DNA of 64,000 nucleotides, from NCBI RefSeq assembly GCF_042731755.1, contig NZ_JBHWLR010000018.1:42488-106487 (forward strand). Direction: 5' to 3'. This document shows, one piece after another, positions 26,104-34,201 of this stretch. Position 1 is the first letter of the stretch; each line of letters begins with the position of its first letter. A model generated the notes under the pieces. It ran no database searches. It had not been told where the DNA came from and saw nothing but the letters and a program-made list of their open reading frames with translations. Source of the DNA: Promicromonospora sp042731755 (lineage in GTDB: Bacteria > Actinomycetota > Actinomycetes > Actinomycetales > Cellulomonadaceae). A program made the translations under genes and the position numbers.

Positions 26104-27749
26104 ACGGGACAGTCACGGCGGCGGCGGCCACGAACGTCGGCAACACCTGGGTCAACATCGGCATCTTCGCGGCGTTCGTGGTGGTCACGCTCGTCGTCGT
26201 CTTCCGCGTCTCGCGGCAGAACAAGAGCGCCGCGGACTTCTACGCCGGCGGCCGCAACTTCACCGGCACGCAGAACGGCACCGCGATCGCGGGCGACTAC
26301 CTGTCCGCCGCGAGCTTCCTGGGCATCGCGGGCGCCATCGCCGTCAACGGGTACGACGGCTTCCTGTACTCCATCGGCTTCCTGGTCGCGTGGCTCGTCG
26401 CGCTGCTGCTGGTCGCCGAGCTGCTGCGCAACACCGGCAAGTTCACGATGGCGGACGTGCTGTCGTTCCGCCTCAAGCAGCGGCCGATCCGGCTCGCGGC
26501 GGCACTGTCCACGCTTGCGGTGGTGTTCTTCTACCTGCTGGCGCAGATGGCGGGCGCGGGCGGCCTCGTCGCCCTTCTGCTCGGCATCACCGACAAGGCG
26601 GGCCAGGGTCTGGTCATCGCCGTCGTCGGCGCCCTGATGATCCTGTACGTGCTGGTGGGCGGCATGAAGGGCACCACCTGGGTGCAGATCATCAAGGCGA
26701 CGCTGCTCATCCTGGGCGCCGGCGCCATGACCATCTGGGTGCTCGCGCGCTTCGGCTTCAGCCTCTCCGCCGTCATGCAGGAGGCGGTGAACATGGCCGG
26801 CGAGAACGGCGAGGCGATCCTCGAACCGGGCCTCCAGTACGGCGCCACGGCGCTGTCGCAGCTCGACTTCCTCTCGCTCGCGCTGGCCCTGGTGCTCGGC
26901 ACCGCGGGCCTGCCGCACGTGCTCATGCGGTTCTACACGGTGCCGTCGGCCAAGGAGGCCCGCAAGTCCGTGGTCGTCGCAATCTGGCTGATCGGCATCT
27001 TCTACCTGTTCACCCTGGTGCTCGGGTACGGCGCGGGCGCGCTGGTGGGCCCCGAGGCGATCCTCGCGGCGCCGGGCGGGCAGAACTCGGCCGCACCGCT
27101 GCTCGCGTTCGAGCTCGGCGGCGAGATCCTGCTCGGCATCATCGCGGCGGTCGCCTTCGCGACCATCCTCGCGGTGGTGGCCGGCCTGACGATCACGGCG
27201 GCGGCGAGCTTCTCCCACGACATCTACGCCTCGATCATCAAGAAGGGGCAGGTCTCGCCCGACGGCGAGGTCCGGGTGGCCCGCTGGACCGTGGTCGTGA
27301 TCGGCATCATCGCGATCATCGGCGGCATCTTCGCCAACGGGCAGAACATCGCGTTCCTCGTGGCGCTGGCGTTCTGCGTCGCGGCGTCGGCGAACCTGCC
27401 GACGATCATCTACTCGCTGTTCTGGAAGCGGTTCAACACGTCCGGCGCGCTGTGGAGCATCTACGGCGGCCTCATCTCGACCGTCGTGCTGATCATCTTC
27501 TCCCCGGTCGTCTCGGGGAAGCCCGCTGACCCGGTCACCGGGCTCAGCAAGTCGATGATCAGCAACCCGGCCATCGACTTCCACTGGTTCCCGCTCGACA
27601 ACCCGGGCATCGTGACCATCCCGCTCGCGTTCGTGCTCGGCATCGTCGGCACCTACCTGAGCAAGGAGCGGTCGCACCCGGAGAAGTACGCCGAGATGGA
27701 GGTCCGCTCCCTGACGGGCGCGGGCGCGGAGAAGGCCACCGCCCACTGA
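26100..27749 (+). CDS. actP: cation/acetate symporter
   Basis: A 549-residue sodium/solute symporter (SSS family) with about 13 membrane helices. It takes up acetate and related short monocarboxylates with Na+ or H+. ActP-like landmarks are SAADFYAGGRNFTGTQNGTAIAGDYLSAASFLGIAG near the start, the LGTAGLPHVLMRFYTVPSAKEAR loop and ASFSHDIYASII. GTG 26100 overlaps the DUF485 stop (GTGA), giving a two-gene operon behind a CRP/GlxR-like site. A family B palindrome 9 nt after the stop is the likely terminator. Confidence 0.95.
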   Translation: MNGTVTAAAATNVGNTWVNIGIFAAFVVVTLVVVFRVSRQNKSAADFYAGGRNFTGTQNGTAIAGDYLSAASFLGIAGAIAVNGYDGFLYSIGFLVAWLVALLLVAELLRNTGKFTMADVLSFRLKQRPIRLAAALSTLAVVFFYLLAQMAGAGGLVALLLGITDKAGQGLVIAVVGALMILYVLVGGMKGTTWVQIIKATLLILGAGAMTIWVLARFGFSLSAVMQEAVNMAGENGEAILEPGLQYGATALSQLDFLSLALALVLGTAGLPHVLMRFYTVPSAKEARKSVVVAIWLIGIFYLFTLVLGYGAGALVGPEAILAAPGGQNSAAPLLAFELGGEILLGIIAAVAFATILAVVAGLTITAAASFSHDIYASIIKKGQVSPDGEVRVARWTVVVIGIIAIIGGIFANGQNIAFLVALAFCVAASANLPTIIYSLFWKRFNTSGALWSIYGGLISTVVLIIFSPVVSGKPADPVTGLSKSMISNPAIDFHWFPLDNPGIVTIPLAFVLGIVGTYLSKERSHPEKYAEMEVRSLTGAGAEKATAH

Positions 27750-27757
27750 CCCACCCT

Positions 27758-27826
27758 CTTCGTTGAGTGCTGGCTATTTGTTGCTCTGCGGGCCTCAGGC
27801 CCGCAGATGGCCAGCACTCAACGAAG
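27758..27826. repeat. palindromic element family B, copy 1
   Basis: A 17-bp outer stem (CTTCGTTGAGTGCTGGC, 27758-27774 with 27810-27826) encloses a 9-bp CTGCGGGCC hairpin. It lies between convergent actP and the epimerase gene; the epimerase TGA stop is read from the CGTTGAGTG motif in the right arm. Confidence 0.8.
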
Positions 27827-28804
27827 GGCGGGGCGGCGGACGGCGTCGTCGATCGCCGGGGCGAGTGTCGGCCAGCGGAAGGCGAAGCCCGCGGCGGTGA
27901 GCCGCTCGGGCAGCACCCACCGGCTCTTGAGCACCAGCTCCGCCTCGTTGCGCAGCACCCACACGGCGGGCTCCAGCAACCAGCGCGGCGCGGGGATCCC
28001 CAGCGGCATCCGGGTCGCCCGGCGCGGCTCGGCCATGAGCGTGCGGTTGTCGGCCGGGTTGGGCGAGGCGAGGTTGACCGGCCCGGAGATCTCGTCGTGC
28101 TCCTCCAGGAACCGGACGGCGCGCAGCACGTCGTCGACGTGGATCCACGAGAACTTCTGGCGGCCGCCGCTGTGGTGGACCGGCACCGGGCCGCCGGTCG
28201 GCGAGTCGCCGATGCCGCGGTAGCGGCGGTGCTGGAACCACCAGCCGTCGAGCTGTGGGCCGCCCACGCCGAACCGTGCGAGCCGCGCGAGCATGTCCGA
28301 CGCCGGGCCGCCCAGCACGATCGCCATGCGCAGGGCGACCCGCCGGGTCTCCGGCAGGCGCCCCGCGAAGAGCTCGTGCTCCCAGCTCCGCGCGACGTCC
28401 ACGGAGAATCCCGCGCCGAGCTCGCCGTCGTTCTCGGTCTGCGGTCGGTCCAGCGCATACCGGTAGATCGTCGCGGTGCTCGCGTTGAGCCACAGCCGCG
28501 GGGGACGGGCGGAGGCCGTGACGGCGTCGTGCAGCTGCCGCGTGGTCTCGACCCGCGACCGCAGGATCTCGTCGCGGTTCCGGTCCGTGTACCGGCAGCC
28601 CACGCTCTTGCCTGCGAGGTTGACCAGCAGGTCGGCGCCGTCGACCACGTCCCGGAGGGCCTCCGGCCCGTCGGACCACCGCACGTCGGGTCCGTCGCGG
28701 CCGACGCGCGCGACCTCGTACCCGCGTGATGTGAGGTCGTCGACGAGCGCCCGCCCGATGAACCCGGTCCAACCCGCCACGACGGCCCGCTTCGCCTCGG
28801 TCAT
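27818..28804 (-). CDS. NAD-dependent epimerase, TIGR01777/SDR39U1 type
   Basis: A 328-residue atypical short-chain dehydrogenase. The nucleotide-binding motif GWTGFIGRALVDDL opens the protein, followed by LLVNLAGKSVGCRYTDRNRDEILRSRVETTRQL, the family hallmark, and NASTATIYRYALDRPQTEND (in place of the more usual S/A-G-Y-Y box), with a C-terminal domain including KSRWVLPERLTAAGF. The family role is unknown. ATG 28804 has a TACGCT box 7 nt upstream. The stop lies in a palindrome. Confidence 0.87.
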   Translation of the reverse strand: MTEAKRAVVAGWTGFIGRALVDDLTSRGYEVARVGRDGPDVRWSDGPEALRDVVDGADLLVNLAGKSVGCRYTDRNRDEILRSRVETTRQLHDAVTASARPPRLWLNASTATIYRYALDRPQTENDGELGAGFSVDVARSWEHELFAGRLPETRRVALRMAIVLGGPASDMLARLARFGVGGPQLDGWWFQHRRYRGIGDSPTGGPVPVHHSGGRQKFSWIHVDDVLRAVRFLEEHDEISGPVNLASPNPADNRTLMAEPRRATRMPLGIPAPRWLLEPAVWVLRNEAELVLKSRWVLPERLTAAGFAFRWPTLAPAIDDAVRRPALR

Positions 28805-28838
28805 GCGCCGCAGCGTATCGCCCGCCCTCCCCGGCGCC

Positions 28839-28901
28839 CGTTGAGTGCTGGGTATTTGTTGCCAGGAGGGCTTCGGCTCGACAAATAGCCAGCACTCAAC
28901 G
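28839..28901. repeat. palindromic element family B, copy 2
   Basis: Arms of 21 nt (28839-28859 and 28881-28901) match at 20 of 21 positions; the core is CGTTGAGTGCTGG followed by TATTTGT. It separates the SnoaL gene end from the epimerase start. Confidence 0.85.
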
Positions 28902-28915
28902 AAGGGGGTGGCGGG

Positions 28916-29272
28916 TCAGGGGGCGATGGTCAACGCCGTGATGCGGTTGTCGTGGAGGGTGTAGCGGTAGCGCAGGTCCACGACGTTGCCCGGGAAGTCG
29001 CCCTCCAGGTGGCGGACGGCGGTCCAGCGCTCCGCATCGTCCTGCCGGACGGCAGTGAGCTCGCTGGTGTAGGTGTACTCGCTCGCGGCCCGCGACAGCC
29101 AGGAGCGGATCTCCGCCAGGCCGCGATAAGTGCGGCCCTCGTCGGTGACCTCCGCGTCGTCGGCGTAGCAGGCCAGCTCGCGCTCGGCGTCGCGGGCCTC
29201 GTGCGCCGCCAGGTGGGCGGCGAGGACGGCGGGCAGGTCGGCGGTGTTTTGGGGTGTGGTTCCTTGGTCCAT
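28916..29272 (-). CDS. SnoaL/NTF2-like protein, MerR-controlled
   Basis: A 118-residue protein of the NTF2/SnoaL-like fold: a helix pair (DLPAVLAAHLAAHEARDAERELACYADDAEVTDEG) and RTYRGLAEIRSWLSR, then curved strands ending RYRYTLHDNRITALTIAP. Members are small cone-shaped enzymes or binding proteins; the substrate is not predictable. ATG 29272 is used, and transcription probably starts at it. It is divergent from a MerR regulator, with a 19-bp-spacer promoter between. Confidence 0.8.
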   Translation of the reverse strand: MDQGTTPQNTADLPAVLAAHLAAHEARDAERELACYADDAEVTDEGRTYRGLAEIRSWLSRAASEYTYTSELTAVRQDDAERWTAVRHLEGDFPGNVVDLRYRYTLHDNRITALTIAP

Positions 29273-29279
29273 GCCACCC

Positions 29280-29310
29280 AGGCTGGGGCCTCCCGCAGGG
29301 AGAGGGTCAA
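29280..29310 (-). promoter_or_regulatory. MerR-type promoter, 19-bp spacer
   Basis: On the minus strand, -35 TTGACC (29305-29310) and -10 CAGCCT (29280-29285) are separated by 19 nt containing a CCTCTCCCTGCGGGAGG dyad. Over-long spacers with a central dyad are the signature of MerR-activated promoters. The -10 box ends 7 nt before the ATG, so the mRNA is likely leaderless. Confidence 0.65.
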
Positions 29311-29363
29311 CCCGTCCCGCGGGAGGCGAGGCCGTCCGACGGCGGAGGGTGCACAGTGGTGCC

Positions 29364-30197
29364 GTGACCCGAGGCCTGACCATCGGCGAGTTCGCCGAGA
29401 TCACCCACCTGAGCGTCCGGACGCTGCGCCGCTACCACGAGTCCGGTCTGCTGGAGCCGGACCGGGTGGACCCCGTCAGCGGCTACCGGTACTACACGGC
29501 CGCGCAGATCCCGCAGGCGCAGGTGATCCACCGGCTGCGCGAGCTGGACGTGCCGCTCGCTGTGGTGCGGCAGATCCTGGCCACGTCCGACGCCGACGCG
29601 CGGGCCGGGCTGGTCGCCGGCCACCTGCGCCGGCTGGAGGACGAGCTGGACCGGACCCGGGCCGCCGTCGTCTCGCTCCGCCGGTTGCTGAGTCCCGCGG
29701 TGCCGCCCGAGGTCGTGCTGCGGACCGAGCCGCCCCGGCTGGTCGCGGCCGTGGCGGGCGTCGTCGGGCACGACGAGGTGCTGACCTGGTACGCCGACGC
29801 GATGGCCGAGCTGGACGAGGCCGTGGCCGGGCACGAGCGGCTCGGGCCGCCCGGCGGGCAGTACGACAACGCGCTGTTCCGCGACGGCCGCGGCCCGGTC
29901 CTCGTGTACCGGTCCGTGGCGGACCCGCCCGAGCGCGGGCGGGTGCGACCCGTCGAGCTGCCCGGGGTCGAGCTCGCCGCCGTCGTCCACCACGGCTCGC
30001 ACGACGACATCGACGTCACCTACGGGCGGCTCGGCGCCTGGGTGGTCGACCACGCGCTCGCGGTGGACGGCCCCGTGCACGAGACATACCTCGTCACCCC
30101 GGCCGACACGCCCGATCGGACGGCGTGGCGCACGGAGCTGGCCTGGCCGGTCTTCCGCCTGAACCCGAGCCCGAACCGCCCCACCCCGAACCGTTGA
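29364..30197 (+). CDS. MerR regulator with GyrI-like effector domain
   Basis: A 277-residue regulator. The N-terminal winged helix is TIGEFAEITHLSVRTLRRYHESGLLEPDRVDPVSGYRYYTAAQ; a dimerisation coiled coil follows (about 75-112) and then a C-terminal GyrI-like ligand-binding domain (about 120-265). This is the BmrR/TipA-like layout that senses small organic molecules. GTG 29364 is chosen because the HTH starts at residue 5. It probably activates the divergent SnoaL gene. The TGA stop lies inside a family B palindrome. Confidence 0.9.
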   Translation: MTRGLTIGEFAEITHLSVRTLRRYHESGLLEPDRVDPVSGYRYYTAAQIPQAQVIHRLRELDVPLAVVRQILATSDADARAGLVAGHLRRLEDELDRTRAAVVSLRRLLSPAVPPEVVLRTEPPRLVAAVAGVVGHDEVLTWYADAMAELDEAVAGHERLGPPGGQYDNALFRDGRGPVLVYRSVADPPERGRVRPVELPGVELAAVVHHGSHDDIDVTYGRLGAWVVDHALAVDGPVHETYLVTPADTPDRTAWRTELAWPVFRLNPSPNRPTPNR

Positions 30198-30254
30198 GTG
30201 CTGGGTATCTGCGCTTCAGACGGCTCTCGAACCGCAAATACCCAGCACTCAGCG
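30192..30254. repeat. palindromic element family B, copy 3
   Basis: Arms of 22 nt (30192-30213 and 30233-30254) pair at 20 of 22 positions, both exceptions being G-U compatible. The TGA of CGTTGAGTG in the left arm ends the MerR gene, and the inverted TGA in the right arm ends the convergent oxidoreductase gene. Confidence 0.85.
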
Positions 30255-32573
30255 GGAGGGTTCTAGGCGGATGACTACCGACTTCGACGCCGGGGTGTTG
30301 CTCTGGTCCGCCGTGTGGTCCAGCGGGACCAGCACGTTCGTCTCCGGGAAGTACGCCGCGGCGCAGCCGCGCGCCGTCGGGAACGAGATGGCGCGGAAAC
30401 CCTCGGCGCGGCGCTCGCCGATCGAGCCGTCCGGCCCAGGCCACTCGCTGACCAGGTTCACGGTGTCGCCGTCGGCCAGGCCGCCCGACGCCAGGTCGTC
30501 CGGGTGGACGAACACGACGCGCCGGCCGTTCTTCACGCCGCGGTACCGGTCGTCGAGGCCGTAGACCGTGGTGTTGAACTGGTCGTGGGAGCGGACGGTC
30601 TGCAGCAGCAGGCGGCCCTCCGGCACCTGGACGATCTCCAGCTCGTTCACCGTGAAGTTCGCCTTGCCCGTCGTCGTCGGGAAGAGGCGGGCGTCGCGGG
30701 GCGGGTGGGGCAGCACGAACCCGCCGGGCTCGGCGACCCGCCGGTCGAAGTCCTCGAAGCCCGGGACCACGCGCGAGATCGAGTCGCGGATCCGGGAGTA
30801 GTCGGCCGCGAACTCCTCCCACGGCGTCGGGTCCTCCGGGCCGAGCACGCGCCGGGCCAGGTCGCAGAGGATCGCGGTCTCGCTGCGCAGGGCGTCGGAG
30901 ACCGGCGCCAGCCGGCCGCGCGACGTGTGCACCACGCTCATGGAGTCCTCGACCGTGACGACCTGCTCGCGCCCGCCCGTCATGTCCCGCTCGGTGCGGC
31001 CGAGGCACGGCAGCACCAGCGACCGCCTGCCCGGGAGCACGTGCGAGCGGTTCAGCTTGGTCGACACGTGCACCGTGAGCGGCACCTCGCGCAGCGCGGC
31101 CTCGGTGACGGCGCTGTCCGGCGTGGCCGCGGCGAAGTTGCCGCCCACCGCCATGAAGACCCGGAGGTGCCCGTCGCGGAGGGCCCGGACGGTGTCGACG
31201 ACGTCGTACCCGTGGGCGCGCGGCGGCTCGAAGCCGAACTCCGTGGACAGCGCGTCCAGGAACAGCTCGGTGGGGCGCTCCCAGATGCCCATGGTGCGGT
31301 CGCCCTGCACGTTGCTGTGCCCGCGGACGGGGCAGGCACCCGCGCCCGGGCGGCCGACGTTGCCCCGCAGCAGCAGGAAGCTCACGACCTCGCGGATGGT
31401 CGCCACGGCCTGCTTGTGCTGGGTCAGGCCCATCGCCCAGCAGACGATGATGCGGTCGGCGGCCTTCACGTCGTCGACGAACGCCTCGATCTCCGCCCAG
31501 TCCAGGCCCGTGGCCCGCTCGACGTCGGCCCGGTCGACGGCGCGCCAGGCGGCCGCCGCCTCCGGGAAGCCCGAGGTGTGCTCGGCGATGAACTCGTGGT
31601 CCAGGACCCGCTCGTGCCCGGTGATCCGCGCCTCGTCGTCGGCCTCGACCAGCAGGCGGTTCACCGCCTGGAACAGGGCGAGGTCGCCGGCGAGGCGGAC
31701 CTGGAGGAACCGGTCGGCGAGCTTGGTGCCCTGCCCCACGACGCCGCGGACGCGCTGCGGGTTCTTGAACGTCTGCAGCCCTGCCTCGGGCAGCGGGTTG
31801 ATCGCCACGATCCGGGCGCCCCGGTCCTTGGCCTCCTCCAGCGCGGTGAGCATGCGCGGGTGGTTGGTCCCAGGATTCTGGCCGACGACGACGATCAGGT
31901 CGGCGTGGTCGGTGATGTCCTCCAGCGACACGCTGCCCTTGCCGATGCCCAGCGTCTCGACCAGGGCGGTGCCGGAGGACTCGTGGCACATGTTCGAGCA
32001 GTCGGGCAGGTTGTTCGTGCCGAGCTTGCGCGCCAGGAGCTGGTAGAGGAACGCCGCCTCGTTGCTGGTGCGGCCCGACGTGTAGAACGCGGCCTGGTCC
32101 GGCGTGTCCAGGCCGCGCAGCTCGCCGGCGACCAGGCCGAGGGCCTCGTCCCAGGACACCGGCCGGTAGTGGTCGGCGCCCTCCTCGCGCAGCATGGGCT
32201 CGGTGATCCGGCCCGACTTGCCCAGTCGGTGGTCGGTCCAGGTCGCGAGCTCCGAGATCGCGTGCTCGGCGAAGAACGCGGCGTCCGCGCGCTTGCGGGT
32301 GGCCTCCTCAGCCACCGCCTTGGCGCCGTTCTCGCAGAACTCGGCGAGGTGCGGCTTGCCCGGCTCCGGCCAGGCGCAGCCCGGGCAGTCGAAGCCGCGC
32401 TGCTGGTTGATCAGGGGGAGCGTGCGCAGGCCGCGGCTCACGCCCGCCTCCTCGAACACGTGCGCCAGGCCGTGGACCACCCCCGGCACGCCGGCTGCCG
32501 CCGTCTTGGGCGGCCCGATGCGCAGGCTCTTCTCGGGGGCGTCGGTGCGGGCCTCGTCGCTCACGTCGGTCAC
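30249..32573 (-). CDS. FdhF/YdeP-type molybdopterin oxidoreductase
   Basis: A 774-residue bis-molybdopterin enzyme of the YdeP branch. Cysteines in FDCPGCAWPEPGKPHLAEFCENG (about residues 57-78) suggest a [4Fe-4S] site shorter of one ligand than in true formate dehydrogenases. NMCHESSG holds the cysteine at the position that ligates Mo or lies next to it. YTSGRTSNEAAFLYQLLAR, VVGQNPGTNHPRM, VRGHSNVQGDRTMGI and LLQTVRSHDQFNTTVYG are cofactor-binding segments. Substrates of YdeP proteins are not settled. No electron-transfer subunit is nearby, but fdhD follows 0.7 kb away. Start GTG 32573; I rejected the longer upstream frame. Confidence 0.9.
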   Translation of the reverse strand: MTDVSDEARTDAPEKSLRIGPPKTAAAGVPGVVHGLAHVFEEAGVSRGLRTLPLINQQRGFDCPGCAWPEPGKPHLAEFCENGAKAVAEEATRKRADAAFFAEHAISELATWTDHRLGKSGRITEPMLREEGADHYRPVSWDEALGLVAGELRGLDTPDQAAFYTSGRTSNEAAFLYQLLARKLGTNNLPDCSNMCHESSGTALVETLGIGKGSVSLEDITDHADLIVVVGQNPGTNHPRMLTALEEAKDRGARIVAINPLPEAGLQTFKNPQRVRGVVGQGTKLADRFLQVRLAGDLALFQAVNRLLVEADDEARITGHERVLDHEFIAEHTSGFPEAAAAWRAVDRADVERATGLDWAEIEAFVDDVKAADRIIVCWAMGLTQHKQAVATIREVVSFLLLRGNVGRPGAGACPVRGHSNVQGDRTMGIWERPTELFLDALSTEFGFEPPRAHGYDVVDTVRALRDGHLRVFMAVGGNFAAATPDSAVTEAALREVPLTVHVSTKLNRSHVLPGRRSLVLPCLGRTERDMTGGREQVVTVEDSMSVVHTSRGRLAPVSDALRSETAILCDLARRVLGPEDPTPWEEFAADYSRIRDSISRVVPGFEDFDRRVAEPGGFVLPHPPRDARLFPTTTGKANFTVNELEIVQVPEGRLLLQTVRSHDQFNTTVYGLDDRYRGVKNGRRVVFVHPDDLASGGLADGDTVNLVSEWPGPDGSIGERRAEGFRAISFPTARGCAAAYFPETNVLVPLDHTADQSNTPASKSVVIRLEPSR

Positions 32574-32741
32574 GATGTCGACCCTACGCCGGTTCGACCC
32601 GGGTCGGGAGAGCGCTATCAACACCACCTGCCGACCTCGGTGCGATGGCGCCCGTACCCGAGCGGCGGTTGACTGGAATCAACTCCGGACGGCCTGTCCT
32701 GGGCCATCCGGTTGCCCCATTTGTTCCTCGGGAGGCACACC

Positions 32742-33167
32742 ATGGGACAGGCACGTGAGTTGATGAACAGGTTCACCGGAGCCCTGATGAGCGGCGACCT
32801 CGACACGCTGCGCGAGCTCTACGCCGCGGACGTCGTGGTGACCACGCCGGACGCCGGGACCCTGCACGGCATCGACGCCTTCATCGGGTGGAACCAAGAC
32901 TTCGTCAGCGCGTTCTCGGACCGCGCCTATCACTCAGAGCGGGAGCTGGAGACGGACGACTCGGCCATCGACCAGGGCGAGCTCGTCGGGACCCATACGA
33001 GTCCGATGAAGCTGCCCGACGGGCAGAGCGTCCCGCCGACCGGCAAGCAGGTCCACATGCGAGGCCTCGACATCGCCACGGTCTCCGGCGGGAAGATCGT
33101 GCGGCACGACTTCTACTTCGACCAGCTCGACCTGCTCACCCAGCTCGGGCTGGCTCCGACGGGCTGA
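32742..33167 (+). CDS. SnoaL-like / ester cyclase family protein
   Basis: A 141-residue NTF2-fold protein: ARELMNRFTGALMSGDLDTLRELYAADVVVTTPD, GIDAFIGWNQDFVSAF and a C-terminal KIVRHDFYFDQLDLLTQLGL strand-helix typical of the ester cyclase/SnoaL group. No catalytic assignment is possible. It has a good Shine-Dalgarno (GGGAGG) 7 nt before the ATG, unlike the leaderless genes around it. It lies between fdhF and fdhD but is probably a separate transcript. Confidence 0.82.
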   Translation: MGQARELMNRFTGALMSGDLDTLRELYAADVVVTTPDAGTLHGIDAFIGWNQDFVSAFSDRAYHSERELETDDSAIDQGELVGTHTSPMKLPDGQSVPPTGKQVHMRGLDIATVSGGKIVRHDFYFDQLDLLTQLGLAPTG

Positions 33168-33205
33168 CGCCGACTGCCTGACTCCGACAGCCTCACGCCG
33201 ACAAC
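33164..33205 (+). repeat. three tandem 14-bp repeats
   Basis: CTGACGCCGACTGC-type units repeat three times with one or two changes each, starting over the stop codon of the SnoaL-like gene. It is a probable slippage array. Confidence 0.75.
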
Positions 33206-33280
33206 CTGACGACGCGGCCCGGACATATCGGTCGCGGTAGGGCCTGTGGAAGTGGCCGTCCGAGGTGCGAGACTGGCGGT

Positions 33281-34201
33281 ATGGGAGTCGTCACCGACCG
33301 ACGGCGCGTGGTGCGCGTCCGCGAGGGCGCCCGCGCGTCGCGCCCCGACACGCTCGCGGTCGAGGAACCGCTCATGGTCCGGCTGGTCGGGCCGGGCGAT
33401 CTCGTCAGCCGGGCGCGCCCGCTCGGCGTGGTCCCGGGCGGCGTCGTGCCCGTAGGCGGTCTCGTCCCCGCGGGGGGTGCGCTGCCGGACGGCGTCCTGC
33501 CGGGCGCGCGCCCCGCCGGGACCACCCTCACCATGACGATGCGGACCCCCGGCGACGACTTCGACCTCGTCGCAGGCTGGCTGGTCTCGGAGGGCGCCGT
33601 CACGGCGCGCGAGGACATCGCCGGGATGCGGCTGTGCCCCGACGAGGACAACACCGTGGAGGTGGCGCTCGCGCCCGGCGTCGAGCCGCCGCGGCAGCGG
33701 GCCTTCGCGACGACGAGCGCGTGCGGGGTGTGCGGGTCGGACACCGTGGTGGAGGTGCGGGCCGCGCTGCGCTGGCCGGTCGCGCGCGACGCCGTCACGG
33801 TCGGGACCGACGTGATAGCCGCGCTGCCCGACCTGTTGCGGGAGCGCCAGCGGGCCTTCGACCGGACCGGCGGCCTGCACGCTGCGGGCCTGTTCACCGC
33901 CGACGGCGAGCCGCTGTACGTGCGCGAGGACGTGGGCCGGCACAACGCCGTCGACAAGGTGGTGGGGGCCGCCCTGCGCGACGGCGCCCTGCCCGCTGCC
34001 GGGACGGTGCTCCAGGTCAGCGGGCGGGCGTCGTTCGAGCTGGTGCAGAAGGCCGCGCGGGCCGGGATCCCGGTGCTGTCCGCGATCTCCGCGCCGTCGA
34101 CCCTCGCGGTGGACCTGGCCGAGGAGTGCGGCCTGACCCTGCTGGGCTTCGTGCGCGGCGACTCGATGAACGTCTACACGCGGGCGGACCGGCTGCGCTG
34201 A
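33281..34201 (+). CDS. fdhD: FdhD sulfurtransferase, Mo cofactor sulfuration
   Basis: Transfers sulfur from a cysteine desulfurase to the bis-MGD cofactor of formate dehydrogenases and relatives. The 306 residues contain DTLAVEEPL, TMRTPGDDFDLVAGWLVSEGAV, the essential TTSACGVCGSD motif (Cys148 and Cys151), HAAGLF and YVREDVGRHNAVDKVVG, and the C-terminal VSGRASFELVQKAARAGIPVLSAISAPSTLAV. Odd: residues ~47-80 are a Gly/Pro/Val-rich low-complexity insertion where the family normally has a short loop. It probably serves the neighbouring YdeP-type enzyme. It overlaps the convergent hydrolase gene by 28 nt. Confidence 0.95.
   Translation: MGVVTDRRRVVRVREGARASRPDTLAVEEPLMVRLVGPGDLVSRARPLGVVPGGVVPVGGLVPAGGALPDGVLPGARPAGTTLTMTMRTPGDDFDLVAGWLVSEGAVTAREDIAGMRLCPDEDNTVEVALAPGVEPPRQRAFATTSACGVCGSDTVVEVRAALRWPVARDAVTVGTDVIAALPDLLRERQRAFDRTGGLHAAGLFTADGEPLYVREDVGRHNAVDKVVGAALRDGALPAAGTVLQVSGRASFELVQKAARAGIPVLSAISAPSTLAVDLAEECGLTLLGFVRGDSMNVYTRADRLR

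Noticed and set aside
33164..33205. Tandem short repeats here and at 44798-44836 as a CRISPR array
   Set aside because: The units are 14-15 bp, directly abutting and without unique spacers, and no cas genes are present.
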